Program-made: the position numbers and the translations under genes | Shown: one piece after another, positions 1 through 8,701 of the stretch | Numbering within the stretch: the stretch's first letter is position 1 | Layout: each line of letters starts with the position of its first letter | The notes under the pieces: model-generated | Databases searched by the model: none | The model's input: only the letters and a program-made list of their open reading frames with translations | What the model was told of the DNA's origin: nothing | Assembly (NCBI RefSeq): GCF_001591505.1 | Contig: NZ_BCVA01000026.1 | Coordinates: 18,961-82,960, forward strand | DNA from: Neobacillus niacini NBRC 15566 | GTDB lineage: Bacteria > Bacillota > Bacilli > Bacillales > Cytobacillaceae | Reading direction: 5' to 3' | Length of the DNA: 64,000 nucleotides

Positions 1-995
1 CCTTCTATTTAAATGATCCTTTAGCAGAAGAACGAATTGCAATGGCTGGAAAAATGGGTGTGAAGCGGGCGTTTACCTCGCTTCACATTCCGGAAGAATC
101 TGGTGATTTAGCAGGTCGTGCCATGACACTACTTCAGTGTGCCAAGGACGCGGGGATAGAAGTGTATGCAGATGTATCGTTAAAAACACCTGGACACTTA
201 GGTTTAGATAGCTTGTTTGCGTTAAAATCACTTGGGGTCAGCGGACTTAGATTGGATGACTTTTTTGAGAACGAGTTGATTTTGAAGCTGGCTGCTGAAT
301 TTAAGTTAGCTCTGAATGCTAGCATTTTATTTGAGGATGATATTCGTGCACTGCTTGATGGCGGTCTAAAAGCAGATCAGCTTTTGGCATGGCATAATTT
401 CTATCCAAGAGTTGAGACAGGATTGTCCGACTGGTTTTTTGAAAAGCAAAATGAACTATTTGGGAAGTATGGAATCCCGGTAAGTGCCTATATTCCAGGT
501 GATGGGGAAAAACGCGGTCCGTTATTTGAAGGGCTGCCAACACTAGAAGAGCACCGCGAAATGGATCCGTTTTTGGCGGCACTAGAGTTAGCTCATTTTG
601 GAGTAGAAGATATCTATATCGGTGATCCAGAGGTTAGCGCGACTCTTCTTAAAAGGCTAATAGACTTTCATGAAAATAATCATGTAGCTATACGTATTGA
701 AGGTTTTCAAGAAGGGGAGTTTAAACTCCGTCCAGATTTTGCCCGTGATGTTTTACGGTTGATGGATACTAGAAGTGTAGATCCTATCGCGCAAGAAAAT
801 ACTTCTGAGCGTATTGTTGGAAGTATAACAAGAGATAACGACCTCTATGGACGATACCGCGGTGAGGTTCAAATTACACTTTGTGACCTTCCAGCGGATG
901 ATCGGGTGAATGTGGTGGGAAGAGTTGTTGAGGAAGATATCGTGCTTCTGTCCTACCTCAAACCTGGACAAAAGATAAAATTCATCCATGTATAA
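1..995 (+). CDS. MupG-like 6-phospho-N-acetylmuramidase family (DUF871), 5' end cut by window
   Basis: This is the 3' part of a DUF871-family gene. The reading frame is open from the window edge (codons from position 3) and continues into the first ATG at 42, so the true start lies outside. The visible part is about 330 residues and the family is about 360. The N-terminal region is a TIM-barrel-like domain, with a Lys-Arg-Ala-Phe-Thr-Ser-Leu segment near the left end. It is followed by a smaller C-terminal beta domain from about residue 215 of the visible part. In Staphylococcus aureus, MupG of this family splits MurNAc-6-phosphate-GlcNAc made by PTS uptake of peptidoglycan sugars. Here the function is inferred from family resemblance. 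Other DUF871 members sit beside cellobiose-type PTS genes, so the exact substrate is open. It ends in a strong terminator and is a separate transcription unit from the GH84 gene. Confidence 0.8.
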   Translation, partial: FYLNDPLAEERIAMAGKMGVKRAFTSLHIPEESGDLAGRAMTLLQCAKDAGIEVYADVSLKTPGHLGLDSLFALKSLGVSGLRLDDFFENELILKLAAEFKLALNASILFEDDIRALLDGGLKADQLLAWHNFYPRVETGLSDWFFEKQNELFGKYGIPVSAYIPGDGEKRGPLFEGLPTLEEHREMDPFLAALELAHFGVEDIYIGDPEVSATLLKRLIDFHENNHVAIRIEGFQEGEFKLRPDFARDVLRLMDTRSVDPIAQENTSERIVGSITRDNDLYGRYRGEVQITLCDLPADDRVNVVGRVVEEDIVLLSYLKPGQKIKFIHV

Positions 996-1059
996 AGGGA
1001 ACTGCTTCATTTTGAACTGACCCAATAAAGTAGATAAATACTTTTATTCAACTTAAAAG

Positions 1060-1095
1060 ACCTGAGTTCGGTATTCCACCGGACTCAGGTTTTTT
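1060..1095 (+). terminator. Rho-independent terminator of the MupG-like gene
   Basis: A 12-bp stem (ACCTGAGTTCGG with its near-perfect complement at 1079-1090, one G-T pair) is followed by a run of T. It lies 65 bases after the stop codon of the preceding gene. Confidence 0.9.
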
Positions 1096-1154
1096 GATTT
1101 CGCCCTCATTTCTTACCATTTCGAACAATATGAAAAATGTCCTACCTTAATTAT

Positions 1155-1168
1155 TGAAAACGATTTCA
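1155..1168 (+). promoter_or_regulatory. CcpA catabolite-response element (cre)
   Basis: TGAAAACGATTTCA matches the Bacillus cre consensus TGWAANCGNTNWCA at every position. It sits about 275 bases upstream of the GH84 gene and just upstream of a possible sigma-A promoter (TTGACG at 1199-1204; a weak -10 such as CATTAT at 1221-1226). Repression of the GH84 gene by CcpA in the presence of glucose is the likely role (inference). Confidence 0.75.
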
Positions 1169-1244
1169 AAGATAGGTTTTTAGACTCTATGAACCAAATT
1201 GACGTATTGGATATAATATCCATTATAGGAACGAATATCAAAAT

Positions 1245-1274
1245 CGCATGTTACTGACTTGATCAGGCAGGGCG
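1245..1274 (+). promoter_or_regulatory. Candidate RAT (ribonucleic antiterminator target) for a BglG/SacY-type protein
   Basis: The segment contains TGTTACTGA, a short loop and CAGGCA, the two blocks conserved in RAT hairpins of the sac, bgl and lic genes. CTG (1254-1256) can pair with CAG (1264-1266) and CGC (1245-1247) with GCG (1272-1274), giving the stem with two internal loops typical of RAT. The terminal loop is 7 bases, slightly longer than usual. It overlaps the left arm of the terminator at 1265-1323, as required for a RAT/terminator switch. The PRD regulator downstream (3923) has DNA-binding HTH domains rather than an RNA-binding CAT domain, so the cognate antiterminator would be encoded elsewhere. 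Confidence 0.5.
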
Positions 1275-1323
1275 GCACTTGGTAATGGGGTTTTCCCGTT
1301 GCTGTGTGTTGTCCTGCCTTTTT
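1265..1323 (+). terminator. Leader terminator upstream of the GH84 gene
   Basis: A 14-bp outer stem (1265-1278 with 1306-1319, three G-U pairs) and an inner stem (TAATGGG with CCCGTTG) form one long hairpin followed by TTTTT (1319-1323). It lies before the gene, so it acts as an attenuator. Its left arm overlaps the candidate RAT. A second complementarity, GATCAGGC (1261-1268) with GCCTGATC (1363-1370), would compete with the terminator. The rest of the 996-1430 gap shows nothing else. Confidence 0.75.
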
Positions 1324-1430
1324 CTGTGTCAAGGCTATGGGTAGGCTTCTGAATCCTTGAGAGCCTGATCATCTTGGAACCTGAGGTTCGTCCCTGATTG
1401 TTTAAAATGATAATAGAAGAGGTGGTTACG

Positions 1431-3743
1431 TTGGCAAAAAGTAAAGCGATAAAGGCCGTTGTTTCAGCTTGTATAGTATCTGGGTTATTGGTTCCGTTTG
1501 ATAGTCAACATATCGGGAAAGCGCAGGGTAGTAAAAGCTATGAATTGACGGTATCGCCCATCCCGAAATCGTTAGAACAAACAAATAATGGATTTCCTTT
1601 GAACCCAAAAGTCGCATTGGTGACAGAAGAAGGAACCGATTCTGCTGCGATTAATGAATTGAAGCAAGCCCTAAAAAAAGCGGGTGTAACCAACATTGTG
1701 GAAAGTGGTATGAAAGACCCTAAACTCCAGGCACCTGTCATCATTTGGCTAGGGGAGTTCACTAAGCCTGATGAACAAAAAATCATCCAGGAGCACACGG
1801 GTCTCGAGGACTTAGAGATGACGAAAAAGGAAGGGTATATTGTTGCTTCCAAGTACGGGACTCACGATAAGAAACATATTGTTATCTCCGGTCATGATGA
1901 GGAAGGTACCTATTATGGTACACAAACGTTCAAACAAATTATTGTCGAGCGGAAAGGAAATGACTGGATTCCTGAGGTGGAAATTAAGGACTGGCCAACA
2001 ATGCCGATCAGAGGCTCGATTGAAGGTTTTTATGGTGCGCCGTGGTCCCATGAAGACCGCTTGCGTCAGTTAGAATTTTACGGCGAGCATAAGATGAATA
2101 GCTATATTTATGCCCCAAAGGATGACCCATACCACCGCGAAAAATGGAAAGAGCCGTATCCGGCGGAGAAGTTAGCGGAGATTGCACAACTCGTCCAGAC
2201 AGCTCACGATAACCATGTCGATTTTACCTTTGCGATTTCGCCAGGGAATACCATTACATATTCCAGTGAGGGTGACCTACAGGCTTTAATGGATAAGGCA
2301 CAAGCAATGTGGGATATCGGTGTAAGATCGTTTGCTTTATTCCTCGATGATATTGACCCTAGCCTTCGTTCACCAGAAGACAGGGCGATGTTTGGCAGCG
2401 ATCGAAACCCGCCGGCAGCGGCACAAGCGTATCTATTAAATCGGTTCAATGAAGAATTTATTCAAAAACACGAAGGGGCAGAGCGTTTGATCACGGTGCC
2501 GACCGATTATTATCAGGCGGGCACTACTCCTTACCGAGAACGATTTGCGGATCTGGTTCAGCCTGACATCATTGTTCAATGGACAGGAATTGGTGTTGTT
2601 GCTCCTACGATTACCTCGGAGGATGCCGATAAAATCCATGGAATTTTTAAACACGATTTACTAATTTGGGATAACTATCCGGTCAATGATTTTGACCGAA
2701 ACCGCTTGTTCCTTGCACCGCTGACCGGCCGGGATTCGGATTTAACACCAGAACATGGGGTGATTGGCTTAACGGCCAACCCGATGAATGAGGCCGAGGC
2801 TTCGAAAATCCCATTGTTTACAGTTGCTGATTATACGTGGAATCCTGAAGCCTATGATCCAGCAGACTCGTTAAAGCGGAGCCTGATGGAATTTGCTCCA
2901 GCGGCTTATGAACCTTTAAATCTTCTAGTGGAAGCCTCGTATGCTACGAGTCTCAATAGCAACCAGGAGCCGATTTCAGAAAGATTAAAGCCGTTGATTC
3001 AGGAATTTTGGTCCTCTGAGGAAGCCGGGGACAGTCAGGGAGTTTCAGAAGCTGGCACTGCTCTGTTAAAAGAATTCAAAAAGTTGAAGGAAGCTCCCAG
3101 CCAGCTGCACAATCAGGTCAATAATCCGAACTTCTTGAAAGAGGTGGCTGGATATTTAAACAAACTGGAGCTAATTGGACAAACGGGTGAAGCAGCCGTT
3201 AACATGGTGCTGGCTCAACAGAGCGGGAATGAGGCAGAGGCTGCTGCAGCAAGATTGGTCCTGCAGCAATCGATGACAGCGATGGACAAAATCCCTCAGA
3301 AGTTGAGTATTGGCGTGGTTCCGACGTTCCTTGACCGTGCGCTTAACGGGAAGAATTTAGCGGAAGGAAAACAGGTGACTGCTTCTTCGAGTGAAGTCGA
3401 CTGGCTGACACCGAACCTTGCTGTAGACGGCAACAATAATACCAGATGGGCCTCCTTGTACACCGATAATCAGTGGATTACTGTTGACTTAGGGCAGGTG
3501 TATTCCATTGATAAAGTGAAATTAAACTGGGAAGCGGCTTATGGAAAACAATATAAAATTCAGGTATCAACCGACGGCAGCCAGTGGACAGATGTATACA
3601 CAGAGCTAAACAGCAACGGAGGAATCGACGAAATTCAGTTCCCGGCAATCGACGCCCGATATGTTAAAATGCAGGGCATTAAACGTGCTGGCGGCTGGGG
3701 CTACTCATTGTACGAAATCAGCGTTTTTGAAACACAAAATTAA
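1431..3743 (+). CDS. Secreted GH84 beta-N-acetylglucosaminidase (hyaluronidase/O-GlcNAcase family) with discoidin domain
   Basis: A 770-residue exported glycoside hydrolase that removes terminal beta-linked GlcNAc, as NagJ of Clostridium perfringens does from O-GlcNAc proteins. The order is: a signal peptide (LAKSK then a hydrophobic stretch, residues 1-30), a GH20-like N-terminal alpha/beta domain (about 35-175), and the GH84 barrel starting at IRGSIEGFYG. The catalytic Asp pair lies in FLDDID (D306-D307). A helical region follows, then a C-terminal F5/8-type discoidin (CBM32) module from about residue 635. The start is taken as TTG at 1431 because AGAGGTGG sits 5 bases before it and translation there begins right at the signal peptide; in-frame TTG 1398 and ATG 1407 lack such a site. 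It has no sortase motif, so it is probably released. Upstream cre and leader hairpins suggest control by carbon source. It may feed GlcNAc-containing substrates to the PTS genes downstream. Confidence 0.9.
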   Translation: MAKSKAIKAVVSACIVSGLLVPFDSQHIGKAQGSKSYELTVSPIPKSLEQTNNGFPLNPKVALVTEEGTDSAAINELKQALKKAGVTNIVESGMKDPKLQAPVIIWLGEFTKPDEQKIIQEHTGLEDLEMTKKEGYIVASKYGTHDKKHIVISGHDEEGTYYGTQTFKQIIVERKGNDWIPEVEIKDWPTMPIRGSIEGFYGAPWSHEDRLRQLEFYGEHKMNSYIYAPKDDPYHREKWKEPYPAEKLAEIAQLVQTAHDNHVDFTFAISPGNTITYSSEGDLQALMDKAQAMWDIGVRSFALFLDDIDPSLRSPEDRAMFGSDRNPPAAAQAYLLNRFNEEFIQKHEGAERLITVPTDYYQAGTTPYRERFADLVQPDIIVQWTGIGVVAPTITSEDADKIHGIFKHDLLIWDNYPVNDFDRNRLFLAPLTGRDSDLTPEHGVIGLTANPMNEAEASKIPLFTVADYTWNPEAYDPADSLKRSLMEFAPAAYEPLNLLVEASYATSLNSNQEPISERLKPLIQEFWSSEEAGDSQGVSEAGTALLKEFKKLKEAPSQLHNQVNNPNFLKEVAGYLNKLELIGQTGEAAVNMVLAQQSGNEAEAAAARLVLQQSMTAMDKIPQKLSIGVVPTFLDRALNGKNLAEGKQVTASSSEVDWLTPNLAVDGNNNTRWASLYTDNQWITVDLGQVYSIDKVKLNWEAAYGKQYKIQVSTDGSQWTDVYTELNSNGGIDEIQFPAIDARYVKMQGIKRAGGWGYSLYEISVFETQN

Positions 3744-3764
3744 GAGAAGGAACATCTCTAAATA

Positions 3765-3811
3765 CGCGAAAAAGCCCAACTAGCTTAATCTACTAGTTGG
3801 GCCTTTTCGCG
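3765..3811. terminator. Long inverted-repeat terminator after the GH84 gene
   Basis: CGCGAAAAAGCCCAACTAG and its near-complement at 3793-3811 form a 19-base-arm hairpin with A and T tracts inside the arms, so it can act in both directions. It separates the GH84 gene from the regulator gene. Confidence 0.8.
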
Positions 3812-3865
3812 CACAAAACTACCAATTGACCACTTTAAACTGTCCCTGTGGAATGCCTATGGTTC

Positions 3866-3874
3866 TGATATAAT
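3866..3874 (+). promoter_or_regulatory. Extended -10 promoter of the PRD regulator
   Basis: TGATATAAT is an exact extended -10 (TGnTATAAT). No good -35 box is seen at 17 bases. It lies 49 bases before the regulator ATG, which has the ribosome binding site TGGAGGT at 3908-3914. Confidence 0.6.
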
Positions 3875-3922
3875 AGATGAAAAATGGTTACGACAACGCG
3901 GTTTATCTGGAGGTCACCCTAA

Positions 3923-5869
3923 ATGGATAATTTTCATCCCCGTCAACGAACGATTATAAAAATGCTCTATGAAAAGAAGGCAGTGATGAAAGGAGGAGAG
4001 TTGGCTGCTGAGCTAGGGGTATCGGATCGGACGGTACGAAACGATATCGCCTATATTAATTCCGTAGTAAATACGGACCTAATCGTGTCTCAAAATAAAA
4101 AAGGCTATCATTTATCGGATTACGTTAAAGCCAGTGAGATTGTTGCTTATGAAGGAGAAGGGATTCCTGTTCTTCCTGAAGAGCGGATCAACTATATCTT
4201 GAAACACCTCCTCTTTCGGAACAGGGAGCTAGATCTATATGAACTTTCGGAAATGCTTCTGGTCAGTGAAGCAACAATTGAAAATGATATGAAGGAAATT
4301 AAGAAGCTGATTTCTGAAAACAACCGGGACCTAAGACTAACAAGGAAGGTAGCAGCCATCACGTTAGCAGGAAGCGAAAAGGATAAACGAGCGCTATTTA
4401 GTGAGCTACTATTTAAGGAAACGAACAGAAACTTTTTTAATATTTTCAAATATGAACGGTACTTTCATCACCTCGATTTAAATCTTATTCAAAGAAAGCT
4501 GATGCAGGCTGTAGCGAAATATCGTATTCATCTTAATGAAATGGCTGTGGTCAATCTCGTCATCCATATCGCGATCACCATTGACCGGATTAAAAGTGAA
4601 AATATCCTTGATATGGAAGAGGAATTGGACAAGGTATTGGAAATGCGGGAATATAAAATGGCTGAAGAGCTTTGCGGCCAGTTAGAGGATGATTTTGGAG
4701 TCAGGTTCCCTCGAGGAGATATCATCTATATTTCCTACCTTATCCTAGGGAAAAGCATTATTAAAAATAAATATAAGAAGAAAATTGAACTTGAGGGGAT
4801 GATCGACCCCCAAATAGCAAGTCTTACGGAGACGCTGATTGCTTCGATCAACAGGGAATTCGGAATCAGCTTTGAAGAGGACGATAACCTCTTTATCGGA
4901 TTATGTCTACATACTAAAAGACTGATGGATAGAATCACCAGCCATGTTCTGTTACGTAACCCCTTGCTGGATGAACTGAAAATAAAATATCCGTTTATCT
5001 TTGAACTTGCTGTTTTTGTTTCGAAGGAATTTTACAAAATAACGGGACACGTCATTAAGGAAGATGAGATTGGATTTATTGCCCTCCACCTCGGAGCAGC
5101 CTTTGATAGTCTCAATGGAAACCTGATCATCAAACGGAAAATTGCTCTTATTTGCCCGACGGGATACACCACAAGCGAGTTGTTGAAGTCAAAACTGCAT
5201 TCCGTGTATCAAGACAAGATTGAAGTCCTTGGAACGTTTTCCTTTATGGAGTTGAATAAGCTGAGGGAGCAGGAGCCGGACCTCATCCTTTCTACCGTAA
5301 AATTTGATTATGAACTGGACTTTAAGGTGATAGAGGTATCGCCATTTCTTGATCTGAACGATATTGAAAAAATAAATCAACATTTATATCTATCAGGACA
5401 GGATATCGGAAAATCTCGGTTTTTGAATGATGTGAACGATTTTTTTAGAAAAGATCTTTTCTTTAAGGGCATGACGTGTAAGGATGAATGGGATGTGATT
5501 GAATATCTGGGGAATCAGCTCTCTACAAAGGGGTATACGCCAGAGGAATATGTCCATCTCGTGATTGAAAGGGAGAAGATTTCTTCTACGTCCTTTGGAA
5601 ATCTTCTTGCGATTCCGCATCCGATTGTGATGAATTCATATGAAACGGTCATTGCAGCGGCCATCCTGCAAAAGCCTATGCTGTGGGGGAAAAACAAGGT
5701 TCAGCTTGTGTTTATGTTTGCCCTTAAGGAAGCGGACAGAAAGAAATTAAACGAACTTTATAAGCATATTATTGAAATTGTTGAAAAACCGGAGGGGGTA
5801 CAGTACCTAATCAAATCTAGAAATTTTGACGACTTTATCTCGCGGATTTTAACCTATGATGCAATTTAG
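3923..5869 (+). CDS. PRD-domain PTS-controlled transcriptional activator (LicR/ManR/MtlR type)
   Basis: A 648-residue regulator. Domains in order: an HTH_11 domain (about 5-60, ending SDRTVRNDI), a second HTH/Mga-like domain (about 90-145), PRD1 (about 175-285; His in VVNLVIHIAI), PRD2 (about 290-400; His in GLCLHTKRL and FIALHLGAAF), an EIIB-like domain with Cys in LICPTGYTTSELL (about 405-490), and an EIIA-like domain with the phospho-His motif AIPHP (about 510-648). Such proteins bind DNA and activate PTS operons; phosphorylation of the PRD, EIIB and EIIA sites reports sugar and PTS status. It is transcribed toward the EIIA-AGA-EIIC-CutC-EIIB operon that follows and is its likely activator (inference from position). 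It is often labelled BglG family, but the two HTH domains make it a DNA-binding protein rather than an RNA antiterminator. Confidence 0.92.
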   Translation: MDNFHPRQRTIIKMLYEKKAVMKGGELAAELGVSDRTVRNDIAYINSVVNTDLIVSQNKKGYHLSDYVKASEIVAYEGEGIPVLPEERINYILKHLLFRNRELDLYELSEMLLVSEATIENDMKEIKKLISENNRDLRLTRKVAAITLAGSEKDKRALFSELLFKETNRNFFNIFKYERYFHHLDLNLIQRKLMQAVAKYRIHLNEMAVVNLVIHIAITIDRIKSENILDMEEELDKVLEMREYKMAEELCGQLEDDFGVRFPRGDIIYISYLILGKSIIKNKYKKKIELEGMIDPQIASLTETLIASINREFGISFEEDDNLFIGLCLHTKRLMDRITSHVLLRNPLLDELKIKYPFIFELAVFVSKEFYKITGHVIKEDEIGFIALHLGAAFDSLNGNLIIKRKIALICPTGYTTSELLKSKLHSVYQDKIEVLGTFSFMELNKLREQEPDLILSTVKFDYELDFKVIEVSPFLDLNDIEKINQHLYLSGQDIGKSRFLNDVNDFFRKDLFFKGMTCKDEWDVIEYLGNQLSTKGYTPEEYVHLVIEREKISSTSFGNLLAIPHPIVMNSYETVIAAAILQKPMLWGKNKVQLVFMFALKEADRKKLNELYKHIIEIVEKPEGVQYLIKSRNFDDFISRILTYDAI

Positions 5870-5895
5870 TCCCGGCTTCGGCTGGGATTTTTTTT
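5870..5895 (+). terminator. Terminator of the PRD regulator
   Basis: TCCCGGC, a TTCG loop and GCTGGGA are followed by eight T. It directly abuts the stop codon. Confidence 0.9.
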
Positions 5896-5955
5896 GCATT
5901 TTCGCTTCCGTACTGCCCACCATAGACTTTTTCCTCTTTGTTAGGAAAATGTTTA

Positions 5956-5986
5956 TTGGAGACAGAACATGATAGAAAACTATAAT
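5956..5986 (+). promoter_or_regulatory. Probable promoter of the PTS/glycosylasparaginase operon
   Basis: A consensus TATAAT at 5981-5986 has only a weak -35 (TTGGAG at 5956, 19-base spacer), which fits a promoter needing an activator such as the upstream PRD protein. The transcription start would be about 30 bases before the first gene. Confidence 0.45.
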
Positions 5987-6025
5987 ACAACTTAAGTAAG
6001 ATTTTACAACAAGGAGGTGAAGCTA

Positions 6026-6340
6026 GTGCAAGAGGTCGAACAAACTGCATTTGAGATTATCGGATCGGCAGGGGATGCTTTATCGATGATGATGAGTGCT
6101 CTACAGTATGCACGAGAAGGGAAGTTTCAAGAAGCAGATAATCTAATGAACGAAGCAAACACGTCACTAGCAAAGGCACATAATGCCCAAACGAGTTTGA
6201 TAGTGGAGGAATCAAGAGGGAATAAATCAGAATACTCCATCATTATGGTTCATGCGCAGGATCATTTAATGAATGCCCTGCTGAGTCAAACATTAATCGG
6301 TGAAATGCTTCATTTGTATAAAAGATTAGAGGAGAAATAA
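6026..6340 (+). CDS. PTS EIIA, lactose/cellobiose (chitobiose) family
   Basis: A 104-residue all-helical EIIA of the Lac family. It takes the phosphate from HPr and passes it to EIIB. The phosphorylated His is H76 in VHAQDHLM, the family hallmark; the AHNAQTSL segment (about residue 51) is also conserved. The start is set at GTG 6026 because AAGGAGGT (6011-6018) lies 7 bases before it; the earlier in-frame GTG at 6017 falls inside this ribosome binding site. It is the first gene of a five-gene operon. Placing EIIA, EIIC and EIIB as separate genes is usual for lactose/chitobiose-type systems. Confidence 0.93.
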   Translation: MQEVEQTAFEIIGSAGDALSMMMSALQYAREGKFQEADNLMNEANTSLAKAHNAQTSLIVEESRGNKSEYSIIMVHAQDHLMNALLSQTLIGEMLHLYKRLEEK

Positions 6341-6352
6341 GGAGGGATGAAG

Positions 6353-7303
6353 GTGAAGTGGGGGATTATTGCAACCTGGCGTATGGCCAAAGAAGGCGTG
6401 GAAGCGGCTAGTGATCTGCTTAAGGAAGGCGGAAGTTCTGGTGACGCAGTGGAGATAGCTGTAGGAATGGTAGAGGATTATCCCCTTTATAAATCGGTGG
6501 GCTATGGCGGACTTCCAAATGAAAATGGCGAGGTTGAACTTGATGCCGCGTTCATGGATGGCGATACCCTTTCAATCGGTGCCGTTGCTGGGATAAGGGA
6601 CTACAAAAATCCAGTGTCCATCGCAAGACGACTGAGTAAAGATCGATTTAATAGCTTCCTAGTTGGAAATGGTGCCGAGGAATATGCTCATAAGAATGGT
6701 TTTGAGAGAAGGAATATGCTGACGGACAGGGCAAGAAAGCTTTGGGAAAAACGAGTCAAAGAGATTCGCGAGAAAAACCTGAGCCCTTACGATGGTCATG
6801 ATACGGTTGGGATGGTTTCCGTTGATTCCAAGGGACAGATGGCATCCGCCACATCCACAAGCGGATTGTTTATGAAAAAACGAGGAAGAGTGGGGGATTC
6901 CCCATTATCAGGATCAGGATTCTACGTTGACAGCAACATAGGCGGAGCATCGGCAACCGGGCTTGGCGAAGATCTGATGAAGGGCTGTGTATCCTATGAA
7001 GTGGTCCGTTTAATGAAAGAGGGCGTGCCTCCTCAGACCGCTGCTGAGCGTGTGGTGTATCAGTTTACCCGATATCTGACAGAGAAAAGCGGAAAAGCAG
7101 GAGCCATGTCAGTGATTGCCATGAACAACCGTGGTGAGTGGGGAGTCGGCACCAATGTGGAGTTCTCCTTCGCCGCCGCCACCTCAGAGGAAATGCCAAT
7201 GGTGTATGTGGCCTATCCGATAGGGGACAAAACCGTATATGAACCGGCATCGGAGGAATGGCTTGAAGCCTATACCAAGCGGATAACTAGTCCTGTTGAA
7301 TAG
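6353..7303 (+). CDS. N4-(beta-N-acetylglucosaminyl)-L-asparaginase (glycosylasparaginase, Ntn hydrolase)
   Basis: A 316-residue member of the isoaspartyl-peptidase/asparaginase-2 family. The motif GHDTVGMV (catalytic Thr about T151) is where the proenzyme cleaves itself to expose the N-terminal nucleophile Thr. GYGGLPNENGEVELDAAFMDG in the N-terminal half and the GG-A-ATGLGED segment after the Thr match glycosylasparaginases better than plain isoaspartyl peptidases. The known reaction splits GlcNAc-Asn into aspartate and 1-amino-GlcNAc. There is no signal peptide, so it acts in the cytoplasm, presumably on cargo of the PTS encoded around it. The start is chosen at GTG 6353 (GGAGGG at 6341-6346, 6-base spacing); ATG 6347 is too close to the ribosome binding site. 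It lies 12 bases after the EIIA stop. Confidence 0.88.
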   Translation: MKWGIIATWRMAKEGVEAASDLLKEGGSSGDAVEIAVGMVEDYPLYKSVGYGGLPNENGEVELDAAFMDGDTLSIGAVAGIRDYKNPVSIARRLSKDRFNSFLVGNGAEEYAHKNGFERRNMLTDRARKLWEKRVKEIREKNLSPYDGHDTVGMVSVDSKGQMASATSTSGLFMKKRGRVGDSPLSGSGFYVDSNIGGASATGLGEDLMKGCVSYEVVRLMKEGVPPQTAAERVVYQFTRYLTEKSGKAGAMSVIAMNNRGEWGVGTNVEFSFAAATSEEMPMVYVAYPIGDKTVYEPASEEWLEAYTKRITSPVE

Positions 7304-7354
7304 AAATTTAGAGGGATTGTAGGTCCCTATATAGTATAAAAGGGGGTACAGTAT

Positions 7355-8701
7355 ATGGAAAAAATTCAAAGATTCCTTGAGACCAAGCTTTTGCCTGCTG
7401 CAACAAAGGTGGCTGGGCAAAGACATCTTGCTGCGATCAGAGACGGATTTATTTCGTTTATTCCATTTTTAATTATCGGTTCCATCTTTATCATTATTCA
7501 AGATTTCCCTGCACCAGGCTGGCAGGAGCTGCAGGTCAAACTCTTTGGGGAATTTTTCAATCAATTTATTATTCTTCCAAAGCGGGTAACCTATGATATC
7601 ATGTCGATCTTTATTGTTGCGGCGATATCGTATAAACTCGCACAATCGTATAGAATCGATGCCTTCTCGTCTGCGATGTTATCGATTAGTGCCTTTATCC
7701 TGTTAACACCGATTACCACGACCATTGACATTGATGGGACGTCACATGTGGTGGAAAAGGTTATCACAGTTGGCGGCTGGTACGGTACGAATGGAATTAT
7801 TGTAGCCATTATTACGGCTCTAGTGGCAACGGAAATGTTCAATTATTTTATAAAAAAAGGAATCATCATCAGGATGCCGGATGGTGTGCCGCCGGCAGTA
7901 TCACGGGCATTCTCTGCACTTCTGCCGGGATTTGTCATCATTGTTGTGATGCTATTGGTCCGATTGTTATTCATGCAGACACCATACGAAAATATCCATG
8001 ATTTTATCTACCAAGTGGTTTCACTGCCGATGCAGAGTTTGGTCGCGAATAATATTTTCGGTGCCATCGGGACGGTATTTGCCATCAGTCTTCTCTGGTG
8101 TTTGGGATTAAACGGCGGAACGATTGTAAATGGAATCATGAGACCATTTTGGGTACCGCTTCAGGACGAAAACCTGGCCGCAATCGAAGCGGGGAAAGTG
8201 GCACCTAATATCATTACAGAGCAGTTCTTTGATATGATCTGGATTGGCGGTGCAGGTGCAACACTTGCGGTAGTCTTGGTGCTTTTATACAAGTCAAAGT
8301 CAAAGCAGTACAAAGAGCTTGGAAAAATGTCACTGGCACCAGGTTTATTTAATATCAATGAGCCGATCATGTTTGGATTACCTGTAGTTCTAAATCCAGT
8401 CTTAATGCTTCCGTTACTGCTTGGACCGATTGTGATCACCATTATTAACTACAGCGCGATGGCTCTTGAAATTGTCGCCAGGCCGACAGGAGTAATCATC
8501 CCATGGACCACCCCACCTTTAATCCAAGGATTCCTGATCACTGGACATTGGTCAGGTGCTTTGCTTCAATTAGTCGATATCGTCATCGTCATGCTCATTT
8601 GGTTTCCGTTCATCGCCGTGATGGATAAGAAAAAGGTAGCTGAAGAAGCAGGTGTTCTGGAAAGCAAAAATACAAATGGAAAAATGGGCGTTTCGTCATG
8701 A
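7355..8701 (+). CDS. PTS EIIC, lactose/cellobiose/diacetylchitobiose family
   Basis: A 448-residue membrane permease of the Lac-type PTS family with about ten hydrophobic segments. Conserved features are GQRHLAAIRDGF near the N-terminus and the substrate-side NEPIMFGLPVVLNP loop about residue 330. It imports a mono- or disaccharide while EIIB phosphorylates it. In this operon (with glycosylasparaginase) the sugar may be GlcNAc-based; family membership alone does not tell. A strong run of G (7341-7345) serves as ribosome binding site. Its stop overlaps the start of the CutC gene (ATGA), which implies translational coupling. Confidence 0.93.
   Translation: MEKIQRFLETKLLPAATKVAGQRHLAAIRDGFISFIPFLIIGSIFIIIQDFPAPGWQELQVKLFGEFFNQFIILPKRVTYDIMSIFIVAAISYKLAQSYRIDAFSSAMLSISAFILLTPITTTIDIDGTSHVVEKVITVGGWYGTNGIIVAIITALVATEMFNYFIKKGIIIRMPDGVPPAVSRAFSALLPGFVIIVVMLLVRLLFMQTPYENIHDFIYQVVSLPMQSLVANNIFGAIGTVFAISLLWCLGLNGGTIVNGIMRPFWVPLQDENLAAIEAGKVAPNIITEQFFDMIWIGGAGATLAVVLVLLYKSKSKQYKELGKMSLAPGLFNINEPIMFGLPVVLNPVLMLPLLLGPIVITIINYSAMALEIVARPTGVIIPWTTPPLIQGFLITGHWSGALLQLVDIVIVMLIWFPFIAVMDKKKVAEEAGVLESKNTNGKMGVSS

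Noticed and set aside
3923..5869. The PRD protein as the RNA-binding antiterminator for the upstream RAT-like leader
   Set aside because: Its N-terminus has two DNA-binding HTH domains and no CAT RNA-binding domain, and EIIB/EIIA modules place it with DNA-binding activators.
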